A stretch of DNA of 64,000 nt, from assembly GCF_022808775.1 (NCBI RefSeq), contig NZ_JAKZLA010000002.1, forward strand, positions 248,001-312,000, given 5' to 3'. The stretch is from Geothrix terrae. GTDB taxonomy: Bacteria > Acidobacteriota > Holophagae > Holophagales > Holophagaceae. Shown one piece after another: positions 1 to 8,505 of this stretch (the stretch's first letter is position 1; each line of letters opens with the position of its first letter). The translations under genes and the position numbers were made by a program. A model generated the notes under the pieces. It had not been told where the DNA came from and made no database searches. It saw only the letters and a list, made by a program, of their open reading frames with translations.

Positions 1-109
1 GGGCTCCTGGGGGCGGGCGGAACGGTCTGCGCCGCCCTCCGATTCTTGTCGCGACGGCCATTGGGAACTTGTATGAATTCAGGAACTCCATGCCGGGTAG
101 GATCACCCC

Positions 110-892
110 ATGCAGGTCCACGCCTTCGCCCCCACCGAAGCGCTCGCGCCCTTCGTCCGCACCTTCGAGATCATCGAGGCGGGCGACGCCGGGGAGAAGC
201 TGCTCATCCCGGAGACGGGGCTGATCCTCGGCTTCCGATACGCGGGTTCCTCGAGCCTGGTGGAAGGCGCCGCGCGGCTCGAGGTCCCGGACCATGTCGT
301 GACGGGCCTGCGAGCGACGGCCCGCCGCATGGTCACCGCCGCCGGCAGCGGGATCATCCTGGCGAAGTTCCGGGACGGGGCGGCCGGGGCCTTCTTCGAT
401 CCGCCGCTGCACCAGCTCTTCGGGGCCACCCTGCCCCTCGAGGACCTGGTGGATCCCCGGGCGGTGGAGGCCGCCTCCGCCGGCATCCGGGCGGCCCGCA
501 GCCACCGGGCGCGCGTGGATGCCCTCGAGCGGTTCCTGCTGGCGCAGCGGGCGCGCCGGGACTGGCGCGCGGACCCGGTGGTGGACGCCGCACTCCGGGC
601 CATCCGGGCAGACCCCGGCGCCTTGCGCGTCGCGCCCCTCGCGGGGGACCTGGGCTTGAGCGTCGATGGGCTGGAGAAGCGGTTCCGCCGGAGCGTCGGG
701 GCCTCGCCCAAGCAGGTGGCCTCCATCCTCCGCCTGCGGCGGGCCCTCGGCGCCCATCGCCCGGGCACGCCCCTGACCCGGCTCGCCCTGGACGCGGGGT
801 ACTACGATCAGGCCCACTTCATCCGCCAGGTCGTGGCCGCGGTGGGTGTGGCGCCGAGGGCCTTCCTCCACGCCGCGGAGTTCTGCCTCTGA
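110..892 (+). CDS. AraC-family transcriptional regulator
   Basis: A 260-residue protein with an N-terminal ligand-sensing region (about residues 1-140, resembling the DUF6597-type domain that precedes many AraC helix-turn-helix domains) and a C-terminal AraC DNA-binding domain (about 160-255). The second HTH carries the typical signature around GYYDQAHFIRQ. The ATG is preceded by an AGGAT ribosome-binding site. It lies just upstream of an alpha/beta hydrolase gene on the same strand (33-bp gap), which it may regulate; that is inference. The ligand is unknown. Family assignment is firm from the C-terminal motif, while the sensory domain is only loosely recognised. Confidence 0.85.
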   Translation: MQVHAFAPTEALAPFVRTFEIIEAGDAGEKLLIPETGLILGFRYAGSSSLVEGAARLEVPDHVVTGLRATARRMVTAAGSGIILAKFRDGAAGAFFDPPLHQLFGATLPLEDLVDPRAVEAASAGIRAARSHRARVDALERFLLAQRARRDWRADPVVDAALRAIRADPGALRVAPLAGDLGLSVDGLEKRFRRSVGASPKQVASILRLRRALGAHRPGTPLTRLALDAGYYDQAHFIRQVVAAVGVAPRAFLHAAEFCL

Positions 893-925
893 AGCGTTCC
901 CGCTCGAAGCTGGGATACTGCCCCC

Positions 926-1663
926 ATGTCCCTTCCAGGTCCCGATCCTTCGCCGGCCCGCGCCGGGCGGCCGCTTCTGGTGCTGCTGCCCGGCCTGGAC
1001 GGCACGGGGATCATGTTCGGGCCCTTCGTGGCGGCCCTGGAGGCCGCGGGCTTCGAGGCGCGGGTGGTGCGCTACCCGCCGGCCCTGGTGTCCTACCCCG
1101 CCTGCGCCCACTTCGCCCGCACGCTGCTGCCCCGGGACCGGCCCTTCCTGCTGCTGGGGGAATCCTTCTCGGGCCCCGTGACCCTGGCCCTGGCGGCGGA
1201 GGCGCCGGAGTACCTGATGGGCGTGGTGCTCTGCGGCACCTTCGCGAAGAACCCCCGGTCCGGCCTGGGCCGGCTGGCGCCCCTGCTGCCCATCCTGCCC
1301 AACCGCCTGCCGCCGGCGGTGATCCGCTTCCTGCTCCTGGGCCGCTGGGCCACGGAACCGCTCATGGACCGGCTGCGCGCCCTAATCCCGCAGGTGCCGG
1401 CCGCCACGGTGAAGGCCCGCCTGCGCGCCGTGGTGGCCGTGGACCAGACGCCGCTGCTGGGCCGCATCCAGGTGCCCGTCCTGGCGCTCGTGGCCGTCCG
1501 GGACCGCCTGGTGCCCCCTTCCGCCACCGCCTGGCTCCGCGCCCGCCTGCCCAACCTGGACATCGTGCGGCTCCAGGGCCCCCACTGGCTCCTCCAGACC
1601 CGTCCCGACGCCTGCGTCCAGGCCATCGACGCCTTCCTGAACCGCCTGCCGAAGCCCGGCTGA
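926..1663 (+). CDS. alpha/beta hydrolase
   Basis: A 245-residue single-domain alpha/beta hydrolase. The oxyanion region reads LLPGLDGTG (about residues 20-28) and the nucleophile elbow is GESFSG (serine about residue 80). The acid and histidine are expected near DRLVPP and GPHWLL towards the C terminus. There is no signal peptide, so it is probably cytoplasmic. The start has no Shine-Dalgarno sequence; instead GATACT ends 7 nt before the ATG, suggesting a leaderless message. The substrate cannot be deduced. It is followed after 15 bp by a membrane-protein gene with the same start context. Confidence 0.82.
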   Translation: MSLPGPDPSPARAGRPLLVLLPGLDGTGIMFGPFVAALEAAGFEARVVRYPPALVSYPACAHFARTLLPRDRPFLLLGESFSGPVTLALAAEAPEYLMGVVLCGTFAKNPRSGLGRLAPLLPILPNRLPPAVIRFLLLGRWATEPLMDRLRALIPQVPAATVKARLRAVVAVDQTPLLGRIQVPVLALVAVRDRLVPPSATAWLRARLPNLDIVRLQGPHWLLQTRPDACVQAIDAFLNRLPKPG

Positions 1664-1678
1664 TGGGATACTCGCCCC

Positions 1679-2242
1679 ATGCCCTTCCTCGCCCGCCCCG
1701 CGATCCGCTGGTCCGTCCTCATCGCCCTCTGGGCGGTGGTGGGGGCGGTGCTGTGGATCCTGCTGGTGCAGATCTTCCTGCTGGCGCTGAATCCCTTCTG
1801 CCACGCGCAGCGGCCCGGCGTGGCCCACGTGGAGGTGCGCAGCGTGGACCGGGATTCCGACAGCCAGATCACGGACTTCGTGACGGTGAAGCACGGGGAT
1901 TCGGAGCAGATCCTCAAGATGGCCAAGGCCGAGGCCGCGGAGCTGCGCCCGGACGATGAGGTGTGGATCCTCGACGCCTGGTACGCCGATGGCCTGCGCC
2001 CCACCCAGTTCCGCCTGACGCCCCTGCGCGTGCTGCTGGAATACCCGGTTCTGCTGCTGCTGCCCGCCGCCTGGGGCCTGTGGCGGGTGCGGAAGGCGAA
2101 GCGGGTGGCCGACGCCGCCCCGCCCCCGCCTGTGCGCCGCGTCTTCACCGACGACTTCCACCTGCGCGCCCAGCGCTTCGCGAAGCCAGCCGGGGAGAAG
2201 AAGGAAGATCAGCCACGGATGGACACGGATGATCGCGCATGA
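1679..2242 (+). CDS. two-pass membrane protein, unknown function
   Basis: A 187-residue protein with a hydrophobic helix near residues 12-40, a soluble extracytoplasmic segment (about 45-115) and a second helix near 118-135, a topology like DUF3592-type proteins though I cannot confirm that family. The start shows the same GATACT-N6-ATG context as the hydrolase upstream. The last dozen or so codons run into a dispersed intergenic repeat (CACGGAT words), so the natural C terminus was probably altered by repeat insertion. Role unknown. Confidence 0.65.
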   Translation: MPFLARPAIRWSVLIALWAVVGAVLWILLVQIFLLALNPFCHAQRPGVAHVEVRSVDRDSDSQITDFVTVKHGDSEQILKMAKAEAAELRPDDEVWILDAWYADGLRPTQFRLTPLRVLLEYPVLLLLPAAWGLWRVRKAKRVADAAPPPPVRRVFTDDFHLRAQRFAKPAGEKKEDQPRMDTDDRA

Positions 2243-2411
2243 ACACGGATAAGAAGTGGCTTGGCTGTCGGCCTGCCCGCCGAGAGTGATTGAACCGCGA
2301 AAAACGCGAATCGTCTTGCGTGTGGTCAGCCGCTCATCCCGCGGCTGGGGGCCGAAGGACCAGGCGGCCAATCTCCATCGCGTTTCGCGCCCTTTCGCGT
2401 TTTTCGCGGTT
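2200..2411. repeat. dispersed intergenic repeat with 18-bp inverted arms
   Basis: The left part carries two CACGGAT words (around 2214-2250). The right part has AACCGCGAAAAACGCGAA at 2293-2310 and its exact reverse complement at 2394-2411, about 83 bp apart. The style matches short non-coding repeats that recur between genes in many environmental genomes. Copy number in this genome cannot be seen here. It ends the membrane-protein gene and lies between that gene and the convergent secreted-protein gene, where the hairpin could also stop transcription. Confidence 0.6.
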
Positions 2412-2443
2412 GCCTGCTTTCCAGCCCCGGTTCTCCCGGGCCC

Positions 2444-3310
2444 CTACTTCGCGGGTTCCTTCGCGGGCTTGGGCGCCCAGAAGGCGGGGTCGCTGGCGAT
2501 GACGCCGGGACCGGGGTAGCTCAGCTTGGGGCTGAAGGCGAAGAGCTGGTTCTCCACGCCATTGACCGTTTCCACGAAGGCCTTCTGCATGGCTTTGCGG
2601 CCATCTTCGCCCAGGGCGTCCATGAACGATTTATTGGCGGTATCCATGGCATCCATGTCCGCCAGGGACTTCATGGGGCGCAGCACCACGAAGGTGGGCG
2701 ACCAGGTGCCGGCCTCCACCTCGTAGAACGCGAAGGAGGCAGGGAAGTGGCTCTTCTCATAGGCGGCGAGGGCCATCTTCACGCCATCCTCGAAGGCCGC
2801 GCCCATGCCCTGCTTGATGCGGAAGGTGCGCACCCGCATGTACCGCATCTTGCCGATCTCCACGGGCGGCCCGTAGCTCAGGTCCTTGCGGAGGGTGCCC
2901 AGGAAGCTGCGGGTCCCGGCGAGGTGCTCGCCGTCCTTCAGGGAGATGGCGTCGATCTCCTTCTTGAGGGCCGGGTTCTTGTCCGCCTCGTTCTGCTTGG
3001 CTTCCCAGTCCGCGTACGAGCCGTAGCCCATGATGAACCAGGCCTCCGAGGGCCCTGTCAGCGAGCTCATGCCCAGGTAGTGCTCCGTGGACTGACCCTT
3101 GGCGAGGATGCGGCCCCAGGCGGCTTCCGTGGCCGCGTGGGCCGCGCCGCGGCCCGGCTTGACCTCCTCGCGGTAGAACATCATGAGGGGCGGCGGCGGC
3201 TGGGGGCCGCTCTGGGCCCGCAGGACCGTGATGCTCGGCGCCAGCAGGGCCAGGGCCAAGAGGAAGACCAGTCGGAAGGCCGGGAACGGGGAGAAGAGGG
3301 AATGCTTCAT
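2444..3310 (-). CDS. secreted protein of unknown function
   Basis: A 288-residue protein with a signal peptide (hydrophobic stretch about residues 12-32, cleavage probably after VLRAQ). The mature part begins with a proline-rich PQPPPPLMM segment, followed by what look like two ferredoxin-like/antibiotic-monooxygenase-like halves: one about 45-120 (FYREEVKPGRG) and one about 155-225 (RVRTFRIKQGMGAAFEDG). The repeated fold is an impression from spacing, not a proven domain. GGAGGTGG precedes the start. It is probably periplasmic or extracellular. No partner gene is obvious; neighbours point away or are separated by AT-rich DNA. Confidence 0.7.
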   Translation of the reverse strand: MKHSLFSPFPAFRLVFLLALALLAPSITVLRAQSGPQPPPPLMMFYREEVKPGRGAAHAATEAAWGRILAKGQSTEHYLGMSSLTGPSEAWFIMGYGSYADWEAKQNEADKNPALKKEIDAISLKDGEHLAGTRSFLGTLRKDLSYGPPVEIGKMRYMRVRTFRIKQGMGAAFEDGVKMALAAYEKSHFPASFAFYEVEAGTWSPTFVVLRPMKSLADMDAMDTANKSFMDALGEDGRKAMQKAFVETVNGVENQLFAFSPKLSYPGPGVIASDPAFWAPKPAKEPAK

Positions 3311-3414
3311 GGAAGCCCACCTCCAGAGGGCGGTCCCGAGGGTAGTCCTCCTTCATTGTCCATACCTAGTATTTTTTATGTTGTAACACCATCACCAAGC
3401 CCTTTAAATACAAT
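3311..3414. promoter_or_regulatory. AT-rich intergenic promoter region
   Basis: About 100 bp of much lower GC than the surroundings, with A/T runs around 3367-3420, directly upstream of the leftward secreted-protein gene. It presumably carries that gene's promoter. I cannot fix -35 and -10 boxes with confidence. Confidence 0.35.
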
Positions 3415-3513
3415 TTAAAACCATCGAATCTCTAATGCTGGTTCGCCTTCGATGGTGAAGGATCCACCCAGAAAACGCGGAGCCTGCCCATGGACACCGA
3501 CTGTCCAGTTCAT
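3415..3513 (-). CDS. possible 32-residue small protein coupled to the MFS gene
   Basis: A short reading frame (begins MNWTVGVHGQ, ends ALEIRWF) whose ATG overlaps the stop codon of the upstream MFS gene in an ATGA arrangement, which usually indicates translational coupling. I recognise no family. It could be a real small protein or a chance frame. An inverted sequence near 3431-3463 (ATCGAAGGCGAACC and related) may act as a weak hairpin within it. Low confidence. Confidence 0.25.
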   Translation of the reverse strand: MNWTVGVHGQAPRFLGGSFTIEGEPALEIRWF

Positions 3514-4739
3514 GCGCCTTCGGACTTCCCCACATCCGAAGCCTTGAAGCTCCGGTACAGCAGCAGGTCGTAGAGGATCTTCAGGCCGCCCGCGATGATG
3601 AAGGGCGCCCCGGCCAAGGCGGGAACGGCCAGCAGGGGCCCGGCCAGCGAGGGCGAGATGGCGGCGCCGGTGGTGCGGGCGATGCCGGTGACCCCCGCCG
3701 CGGCGGAGCGTTCGTCCGGCGCGACCACGGCCATGGTGTAGGCCTGGCGCGTGGGCACGTCCATCTGGGAGATGCTGAAGCGCAGCAGCAGCATGGCCAC
3801 GGCCAGGGGCAGGGTCGGCATGAGCGGCACGAGGATCAGCAGCACGTTCGAGGGGATGTGGGTGAAGACCATGGTGCGGACGAGCCCGATCCTCCCTGCC
3901 AGCTTCACGGCGTAGAGGCTGGAGAGCCCCGCCAGGATGTTGGCCGCGAAGAAGATCGATCCCAGCGCTCCCGGCGCCACCCCGAACTTCACGTGGAACC
4001 AGTAGGCCATGATGCTCTGGATGACGAAGCCCCCGGCGAAGGCGTCCAGCGAGAACAGGGCCGACAGGCGCAGCACCACGCCCTTGGAGGCGTGCAGGCC
4101 GAAGCGGTTCGCGTGGGTGGCCGCGGGCGGGGCCTCCACGGCCGGGGACAGGCGGGTGAACAGGAGTGCGAGCAGCAGCCCCACGGCGGCATAGGCGAAG
4201 ACCAGCACGCGGTAGCTGGCCACGGGGGTGTGGCCCGCGGCCTGGAGGGCCTGGGCGGACCAGCCCCCGGCCAGGGCGCCGAGGGCCGTGGCGAAGGAAC
4301 CCGTGAGGGTGTACCAGGCGAAGACGCCCGTTCGGCGTTCCCCGGGCAGCACCTGGGAGAGGGCCGCCTGCTCGATGGCCAGGAAGGGCCCCACCTCGTT
4401 GCCCGAGGGGCTGATGACGCCGATGGTGGCTGCCAGCACCAGCACCGTGAAGTCGCCGCTGAGGGCGAAGGGGATGCCCGCAGCCACCATGAGGGCGGCG
4501 CCCACCATCAGCATCTTCTTCCGGCCCAGGCGGTCGGCGTGGACGGTGATCCAGAGCGAGATGAGCGTGTCGCCCACCAGGGTCAGCGTGAGCAGCAGCC
4601 CGATGCGCCCCTCGCTGAAGCCCAGCCCCGCCAGGTAGAGCACCAGCACCACGGACAGGAAGCCGTACGAGAACATCCGCGCCGCGCGGGTCAGGAAGAG
4701 GAGGCGGCCGTCGGCGTCCAGGCGGGCATTCGAGGACAT
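3510..4739 (-). CDS. MFS transporter
   Basis: A 409-residue major facilitator superfamily permease with about twelve hydrophobic segments. The loop between helices 2 and 3 reads VHADRLGRKKMLM, matching the MFS D-R-x-G-R-R/K signature. I chose the ATG at 4737-4739 (MSSNARLDAD) because GGGAGG lies 6-8 nt upstream; an in-frame codon 10 residues earlier lacks this. The substrate is unknown; the length and loops resemble drug-efflux or sugar-efflux members. The gene is divergent from the DUF2164 gene across a 62-bp gap. Confidence 0.85.
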   Translation of the reverse strand: MSSNARLDADGRLLFLTRAARMFSYGFLSVVLVLYLAGLGFSEGRIGLLLTLTLVGDTLISLWITVHADRLGRKKMLMVGAALMVAAGIPFALSGDFTVLVLAATIGVISPSGNEVGPFLAIEQAALSQVLPGERRTGVFAWYTLTGSFATALGALAGGWSAQALQAAGHTPVASYRVLVFAYAAVGLLLALLFTRLSPAVEAPPAATHANRFGLHASKGVVLRLSALFSLDAFAGGFVIQSIMAYWFHVKFGVAPGALGSIFFAANILAGLSSLYAVKLAGRIGLVRTMVFTHIPSNVLLILVPLMPTLPLAVAMLLLRFSISQMDVPTRQAYTMAVVAPDERSAAAGVTGIARTTGAAISPSLAGPLLAVPALAGAPFIIAGGLKILYDLLLYRSFKASDVGKSEGA

Positions 4740-4801
4740 GGGACCTCCCGGAGAGTCCCCACTGTACACTTGCCCGGCCGCCTGCCGGCAGAAGGTCGCC
4801 C

Positions 4802-5107
4802 ATGGACATCAAGCTCTCCCCCGACACCGAGAAGCGCCTGCGCGGCCCCATCCAGCGCTTCGTGAACGAGGAATACGGCGTGAGCCTCGGAGACCTGGGG
4901 GCGGATACCTTCCTGCGCTTCTGCCTGGTGGAGCTCGGCCCGGCCATCTACAACCAGGCGGTGGCCGATGCCCAGACCTGCGTGCAGGAGCGCGTGAGCG
5001 AACTCTCGGACATCTGCTTCGCCGACGAGTCCGACTACTGGGACAAGGGCGCGAAGAAGAAGGTGGCGCGCAAGCCCCTGGCGGGCAGGCCCCTCGCGGG
5101 AAGGTAG
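4802..5107 (+). CDS. DUF2164 family protein
   Basis: A 101-residue protein beginning MDIKLSPDTEKRL, with the DUF2164 core (FVNEEYGVSLGDLGADTFLRFCLVELGPAIYNQAVADA, written here only to show the G-D-L and YNQ-VADA landmarks at about residues 30-62). The C-terminal tail is lysine/arginine-rich with a duplicated LAGRPLAGR. DUF2164 proteins are small cytoplasmic proteins of unknown function. The CHMI-like gene follows after 9 bp, so the two are probably co-transcribed or the second starts its own leaderless message. Confidence 0.75.
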   Translation: MDIKLSPDTEKRLRGPIQRFVNEEYGVSLGDLGADTFLRFCLVELGPAIYNQAVADAQTCVQERVSELSDICFADESDYWDKGAKKKVARKPLAGRPLAGR

Positions 5108-5116
5108 GATCCGGCC

Positions 5117-5485
5117 ATGCCCCACTGCATCCTCGAAGCCTCGGACAACCTGCTGGACGCGCCGGACTGGGCGGGCCTGCTGGAGCGTCTCCACGGAACC
5201 CTGACGGCCACAGGCCTCTTCCGGGAGGAGGACCTCAAGAGCCGGGTCATCCTGCACCGGACCTTCCGGGTGGGAGACGGCGCGCCGGATCGCGCCTTCG
5301 TCACCCTAGATCTGCAGATCATGGAAGGCCGCGAGGACACGGTGAAGTCTCAGCTCAGCGAAGCCCTGATGGCCGTGCTGGCAAGGGCCTTCCCCCGCAC
5401 TTCGGCGGCCATGCGCCTGAACCTCACCGTGAAGATCAGCGAGCTGCACCGCGCCAGCTACCGCCGCCAGACCAGCGGCTCCTGA
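5117..5485 (+). CDS. 5-carboxymethyl-2-hydroxymuconate isomerase family protein
   Basis: A 122-residue protein starting MPHCILEASDNL. The tautomerase-like fold uses Pro2, exposed after Met removal, as the catalytic base; that proline is present. The RTFRVGDG segment (about residues 49-56) and the IMEGRE turn match the CHMI (HpcD) family, which normally isomerises a ring-cleavage product in homoprotocatechuate catabolism. No other gene of that pathway is nearby, so the physiological substrate is uncertain. TAGGAT ends 7 nt before the ATG, a possible leaderless start. Confidence 0.75.
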   Translation: MPHCILEASDNLLDAPDWAGLLERLHGTLTATGLFREEDLKSRVILHRTFRVGDGAPDRAFVTLDLQIMEGREDTVKSQLSEALMAVLARAFPRTSAAMRLNLTVKISELHRASYRRQTSGS

Positions 5486-5539
5486 GCGTGCCCAACGAGG
5501 CTCCGACGGGGTATCGTTAGGCACCCCAGGAGGCCCCCC

Positions 5540-5743
5540 GTGGCCGAACCCATCACCCCCCGCCAGAAGATGCTGCTGCAGCTGGTGGCCCAGCACCCCG
5601 ACGTAGCCCGGGACCACCTGCTGAAGGCCGGGGCGGCGGAGGCCGACCTGGTCTACCTGGAGCGCCAGGACCTCATCCGCGAACGGGCGGCCGGCCACTA
5701 CCGCGTGAGCCACATGGGGCAGCAGGTCCTGAAGCGGATGTAG
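5540..5743 (+). CDS. small winged-helix-like protein
   Basis: A 67-residue protein with a GTG start preceded by AGGAGG (5529-5534). The sequence (helix about 8-35, then YLERQDLIRERAAGHYRVSHMGQQVL) looks like the second half of a winged-helix domain, with recognition helix and wing. It may be a small DNA-binding protein, but I cannot assign a family. It stands alone between the CHMI-like gene and the carboxypeptidase gene. Confidence 0.55.
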   Translation: MAEPITPRQKMLLQLVAQHPDVARDHLLKAGAAEADLVYLERQDLIRERAAGHYRVSHMGQQVLKRM

Positions 5744-5844
5744 GCCCGGCGGCCTCCCGCGGAGATTCCCGGTCCCGGGCGGGCCCTCCCGATGGACGCC
5801 AGGTGGCCGGGGCGTGAGAATACCCCTCCACTCCCGGAGCCCCC

Positions 5845-7389
5845 ATGACCCTGCCCAGCACGCCGCTCACCCGGGCCGAAGCCACCCGCTACGAGGAGAC
5901 CAGCCGCCACGCCGACGTGATGACCTTCATCGCGGGCCTCCAGGCCAAGGGCGACAAGCGGCTGCACGTCACCAGCTTCGGCACGAGCCCCCAGGGCCGG
6001 GACCTGCCCCTGCTGGTGCTCTCCGCCCACGGTGCGACGACGCCCGAGCAGGCCCGCAGCCTGGGCCTCCCCGTGGTGCTGGTCATCAGCGGCATCCACG
6101 CTGGCGAGGTGGAGGGCAAGGAGGGCTGCCTGATGCTGGTGCGCGACCTGCTGGACGGCAAGCCGGGCCTGGACGCGGGCCAGATCCTGGAGAGCCTCAC
6201 CCTGGTGGTGGTGCCGCTCTTCAACCCGGACGGCAACGACGCCATCGACCCCGGCAACCGCAGGCTGCACCTGCCCAAGCTCACGGGCCAGCTGGGCCCG
6301 GACAGCGGCGTGGGCACCCGCGTGAACGCCGCCAAGATCAACCTGAACCGCGACTACCTGAAGTACGAGGGCGCGGAGATGCGCCTGCTGCAGACCCGTG
6401 TCTGCCAGCCCTGGGCGGCGGACCTCACCATCGACAACCACGCGACGAACGGCTCCGTGCACCGCTTCTCCATGACCTACGACATCCCCCACACCGTGGA
6501 GAGCGGGCGGGGCGAGCCCATCGAGTACATGCGGAACCGCCTGCTGCCGCCCGTCGTCGCGGCCCTGAAGGCGAACCACGGCCTGGACGCGGGCTGGTAC
6601 GGCAACTTCGTGGAGGACGAGCGGGCCCTGGACGCGGACCGCGACGCCGAGCCCGGCGCCCCCGTGGGCGAGGGCTGGATGACCTACCCGCACCACCCCC
6701 GCTTCGGCAGCAACTACCGCGGCCTCACCAGCCGCATGGACCTGCTGCTGGAGTGCTACTCGTACATCCCCTTCTCCGAGCGCGTCCGCACGGCCTACGC
6801 CTTCATGCTGGAGACCTTCAGGTACGTGGCCGCCCACCGGGACGAGGTGGTGCAGACCGTGGCGGAGAGCCGCACGCCGCGGAACCGCATCGCCGTGCGC
6901 TACGACCTGAAGACCTTCCCCCAGCCCGTGGAGATCCTCACGCGCACCCCCCGCACCCTGGAGGGCGCGCCCAGCCGCGTGACCATCCCCCACCTGGGCC
7001 GCTTCGTGGGCAGCCTGGTGGTGGACCGCCCCGCGGCCTACCTGGTGCCGCCGCCCGTGGCCGCCCACCTGCGCCTGCATGGCCTTGCGCTCCAGGAGTC
7101 CCTGGGCACCTTCGATGTGGAAGTCCCCGTGGTGGAGGCCCTGGAAACCGAAGGCGGCCGGGCCATCCTGGAGGCCGCCGCCGTGGGCGAGCTGTCCGTG
7201 TCCTGGCGGCGCGGCCCGCGGAAGGCCCCGGCCGGCTGGTCCCTGGTGCCCACGGACCAGCCCCTGGGAGCCATCGCCGCCTACCTCTGCGAGGCCGAGA
7301 GCGATGACGGCGCCGTGGAGAACGGCCTCCTGCCCGCGCCCACCCCCGGCGACGAGCTGGCCCTCTGGCGCGTGCCGGACCTGGGCTGA
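5845..7389 (+). CDS. M14 family zinc carboxypeptidase
   Basis: A 514-residue peptidase-like protein. The zinc-binding HxxE motif is at residues 85-88 (GIHAGEVEG), and a candidate third ligand is the histidine in IDNHATNG (about residue 212). It has no signal peptide, so it may act in the cytoplasm, although many M14 relatives of this type are secreted. The C-terminal third (from about 360) is a separate beta-rich region of unknown role. A GGAG motif precedes the ATG. The substrate (peptide, peptidoglycan or other amide) is not determined. Confidence 0.82.
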   Translation: MTLPSTPLTRAEATRYEETSRHADVMTFIAGLQAKGDKRLHVTSFGTSPQGRDLPLLVLSAHGATTPEQARSLGLPVVLVISGIHAGEVEGKEGCLMLVRDLLDGKPGLDAGQILESLTLVVVPLFNPDGNDAIDPGNRRLHLPKLTGQLGPDSGVGTRVNAAKINLNRDYLKYEGAEMRLLQTRVCQPWAADLTIDNHATNGSVHRFSMTYDIPHTVESGRGEPIEYMRNRLLPPVVAALKANHGLDAGWYGNFVEDERALDADRDAEPGAPVGEGWMTYPHHPRFGSNYRGLTSRMDLLLECYSYIPFSERVRTAYAFMLETFRYVAAHRDEVVQTVAESRTPRNRIAVRYDLKTFPQPVEILTRTPRTLEGAPSRVTIPHLGRFVGSLVVDRPAAYLVPPPVAAHLRLHGLALQESLGTFDVEVPVVEALETEGGRAILEAAAVGELSVSWRRGPRKAPAGWSLVPTDQPLGAIAAYLCEAESDDGAVENGLLPAPTPGDELALWRVPDLG

Positions 7390-7629
7390 GCGCCTCCATC
7401 CTCCCTTCCCGGAGGACGGCGGATGAACCGCTCCGGTCTTGGCCGGCCGCAAAGCCCATAAATTTATTTGAACCAAACAAATGATTTAACAATTAACCGC
7501 AAAAAAAGTTTCAAAGCCTGTCGATTCCGCTGCCTCCCATTCGACGCATGAGTAGAATCCGGGGCCTGCCGCCATCCCGTGCGGAAGCCACCCCCGGTTC
7601 CCATCTGACACGCGTCTCAGGGAGGCCCC
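7390..7629. promoter_or_regulatory. AT-rich promoter region of the ECF42/DGPF cluster
   Basis: 240 bp without a gene. The centre (about 7458-7515) is strikingly AT-rich and contains an interrupted palindrome, ATTTG at 7466-7470 and CAAAT at 7478-7482. TAGAAT at 7553-7558 is a candidate -10 box, without a convincing -35 partner. It most likely drives the co-directional genes starting at 7630. Confidence 0.4.
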
Positions 7630-8061
7630 ATGCCCACCAGCACCCCACCCGCCCCCACCCCGGCCCCCATCCCGGCCCCCACCCCGACCCGATGGCTCTG
7701 GACGGGCCGTATTCTCAGCGCCCTGCCTGTCCTGCTCCTGGCCTTCGACGGCGTCGCCAAAATGATGCGGCTCCCGCCGGTCCTCGAGGGCTGCGCCAAG
7801 CTCGGCTACTCGGAGAACGTCGCGGGTCCTCTCGGCATCACCCTGCTCGTCTGCGTCGTGCTCTACGCCATCCCCAGGACGTCCGTGCTTGGAGCCATCC
7901 TGCTCACGGGCTACCTGGGCGGCGCGGTCGCCACCCATGTGCGGGTCGGCGATCCCCTGTTCTCGCACATCCTCGTCCCGACCTATGTGGCCGCACTGGT
8001 GTGGGGAGGGCTGTACCTGCGCGATGCGCGGCTCGGGGCGCTCCTTCCGCTCCGGAAGTAG
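7630..8061 (+). CDS. DoxX-like membrane protein
   Basis: A 143-residue protein with a proline/threonine-rich N terminus (residues 3-22) and four predicted membrane helices (about 27-45, 62-80, 84-102, 110-128). The pattern of LLAFDGVAKMM near the first helix and GYLGGAVATHVR near the third matches the DoxX-like family often found beside DGPF proteins and ECF sigma factors. AGGGAGG (7619-7625) precedes the ATG. It is the first gene of the cluster running to about 12256. Function of such DoxX proteins is generally unknown; some relatives act in redox homeostasis. Confidence 0.78.
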   Translation: MPTSTPPAPTPAPIPAPTPTRWLWTGRILSALPVLLLAFDGVAKMMRLPPVLEGCAKLGYSENVAGPLGITLLVCVVLYAIPRTSVLGAILLTGYLGGAVATHVRVGDPLFSHILVPTYVAALVWGGLYLRDARLGALLPLRK

Positions 8062-8104
8062 CTGCGCACCAAGACGTCCCACCCCCGGACCCAGGAGACC
8101 CACC

Positions 8105-8443
8105 ATGCGATTTCTCTGCCTCTACAAGCCCAGCCGACCGGAGGGCACCCCACCCGGCGACCAGGAAATGGCCGGGATGGGCGCCTTGATCAAGGACATG
8201 CGGGCCTCCGGCGTCCTGCTCGCCACCGAAGGCTGCATGCCGAGCGCCCTGGGCGTGCGCGTCCGCCTCTCGAACGGAACGTTTTCCGTCACCGACGGCC
8301 CCTTCGCGGAGTCCAAGGAGCTGGTGGGGGGCTTCGCGCTGATCCAAGTGAAAACCAAAGAAGAGGCGATCGAGCACACCAAGCGATTCCTGCGGACGGC
8401 GGGCGACGGTGAGAGCGAGATCCGCCAAGTCTGGGAACCCTGA
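8105..8443 (+). CDS. DGPF/YCII-domain protein (copy 1)
   Basis: A 112-residue protein with a YCII-related fold and the hallmark DGPF at residues 64-67, followed by AESKELVGGF. The ATG at 8105 was chosen because AGGAGA lies just upstream; the frame continues open further 5' but without support. It is one of three paralogues in this cluster (others at 8506 and 11897). DGPF proteins accompany ECF42-type sigma factors in many bacteria. Their biochemical activity is unknown. Confidence 0.85.
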   Translation: MRFLCLYKPSRPEGTPPGDQEMAGMGALIKDMRASGVLLATEGCMPSALGVRVRLSNGTFSVTDGPFAESKELVGGFALIQVKTKEEAIEHTKRFLRTAGDGESEIRQVWEP

Positions 8444-8505
8444 TTCCCGTCCATGCCCCAGACGATCGACTTCCCCAACCTCAACCTTTCCAAGGAGGAA
8501 TGAAC

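Noticed and set aside
46..1959. Long open frame of 637 codons spanning two genes
   Set aside because: Arginine/proline-rich shadow frame of high-GC DNA overlapping the AraC regulator and hydrolase genes, which have clear domains.
5698..7476. 592-codon antisense frame over the carboxypeptidase gene
   Set aside because: His/Gly/Ala/Val-rich composition typical of antisense of GC-rich codons; no domain.
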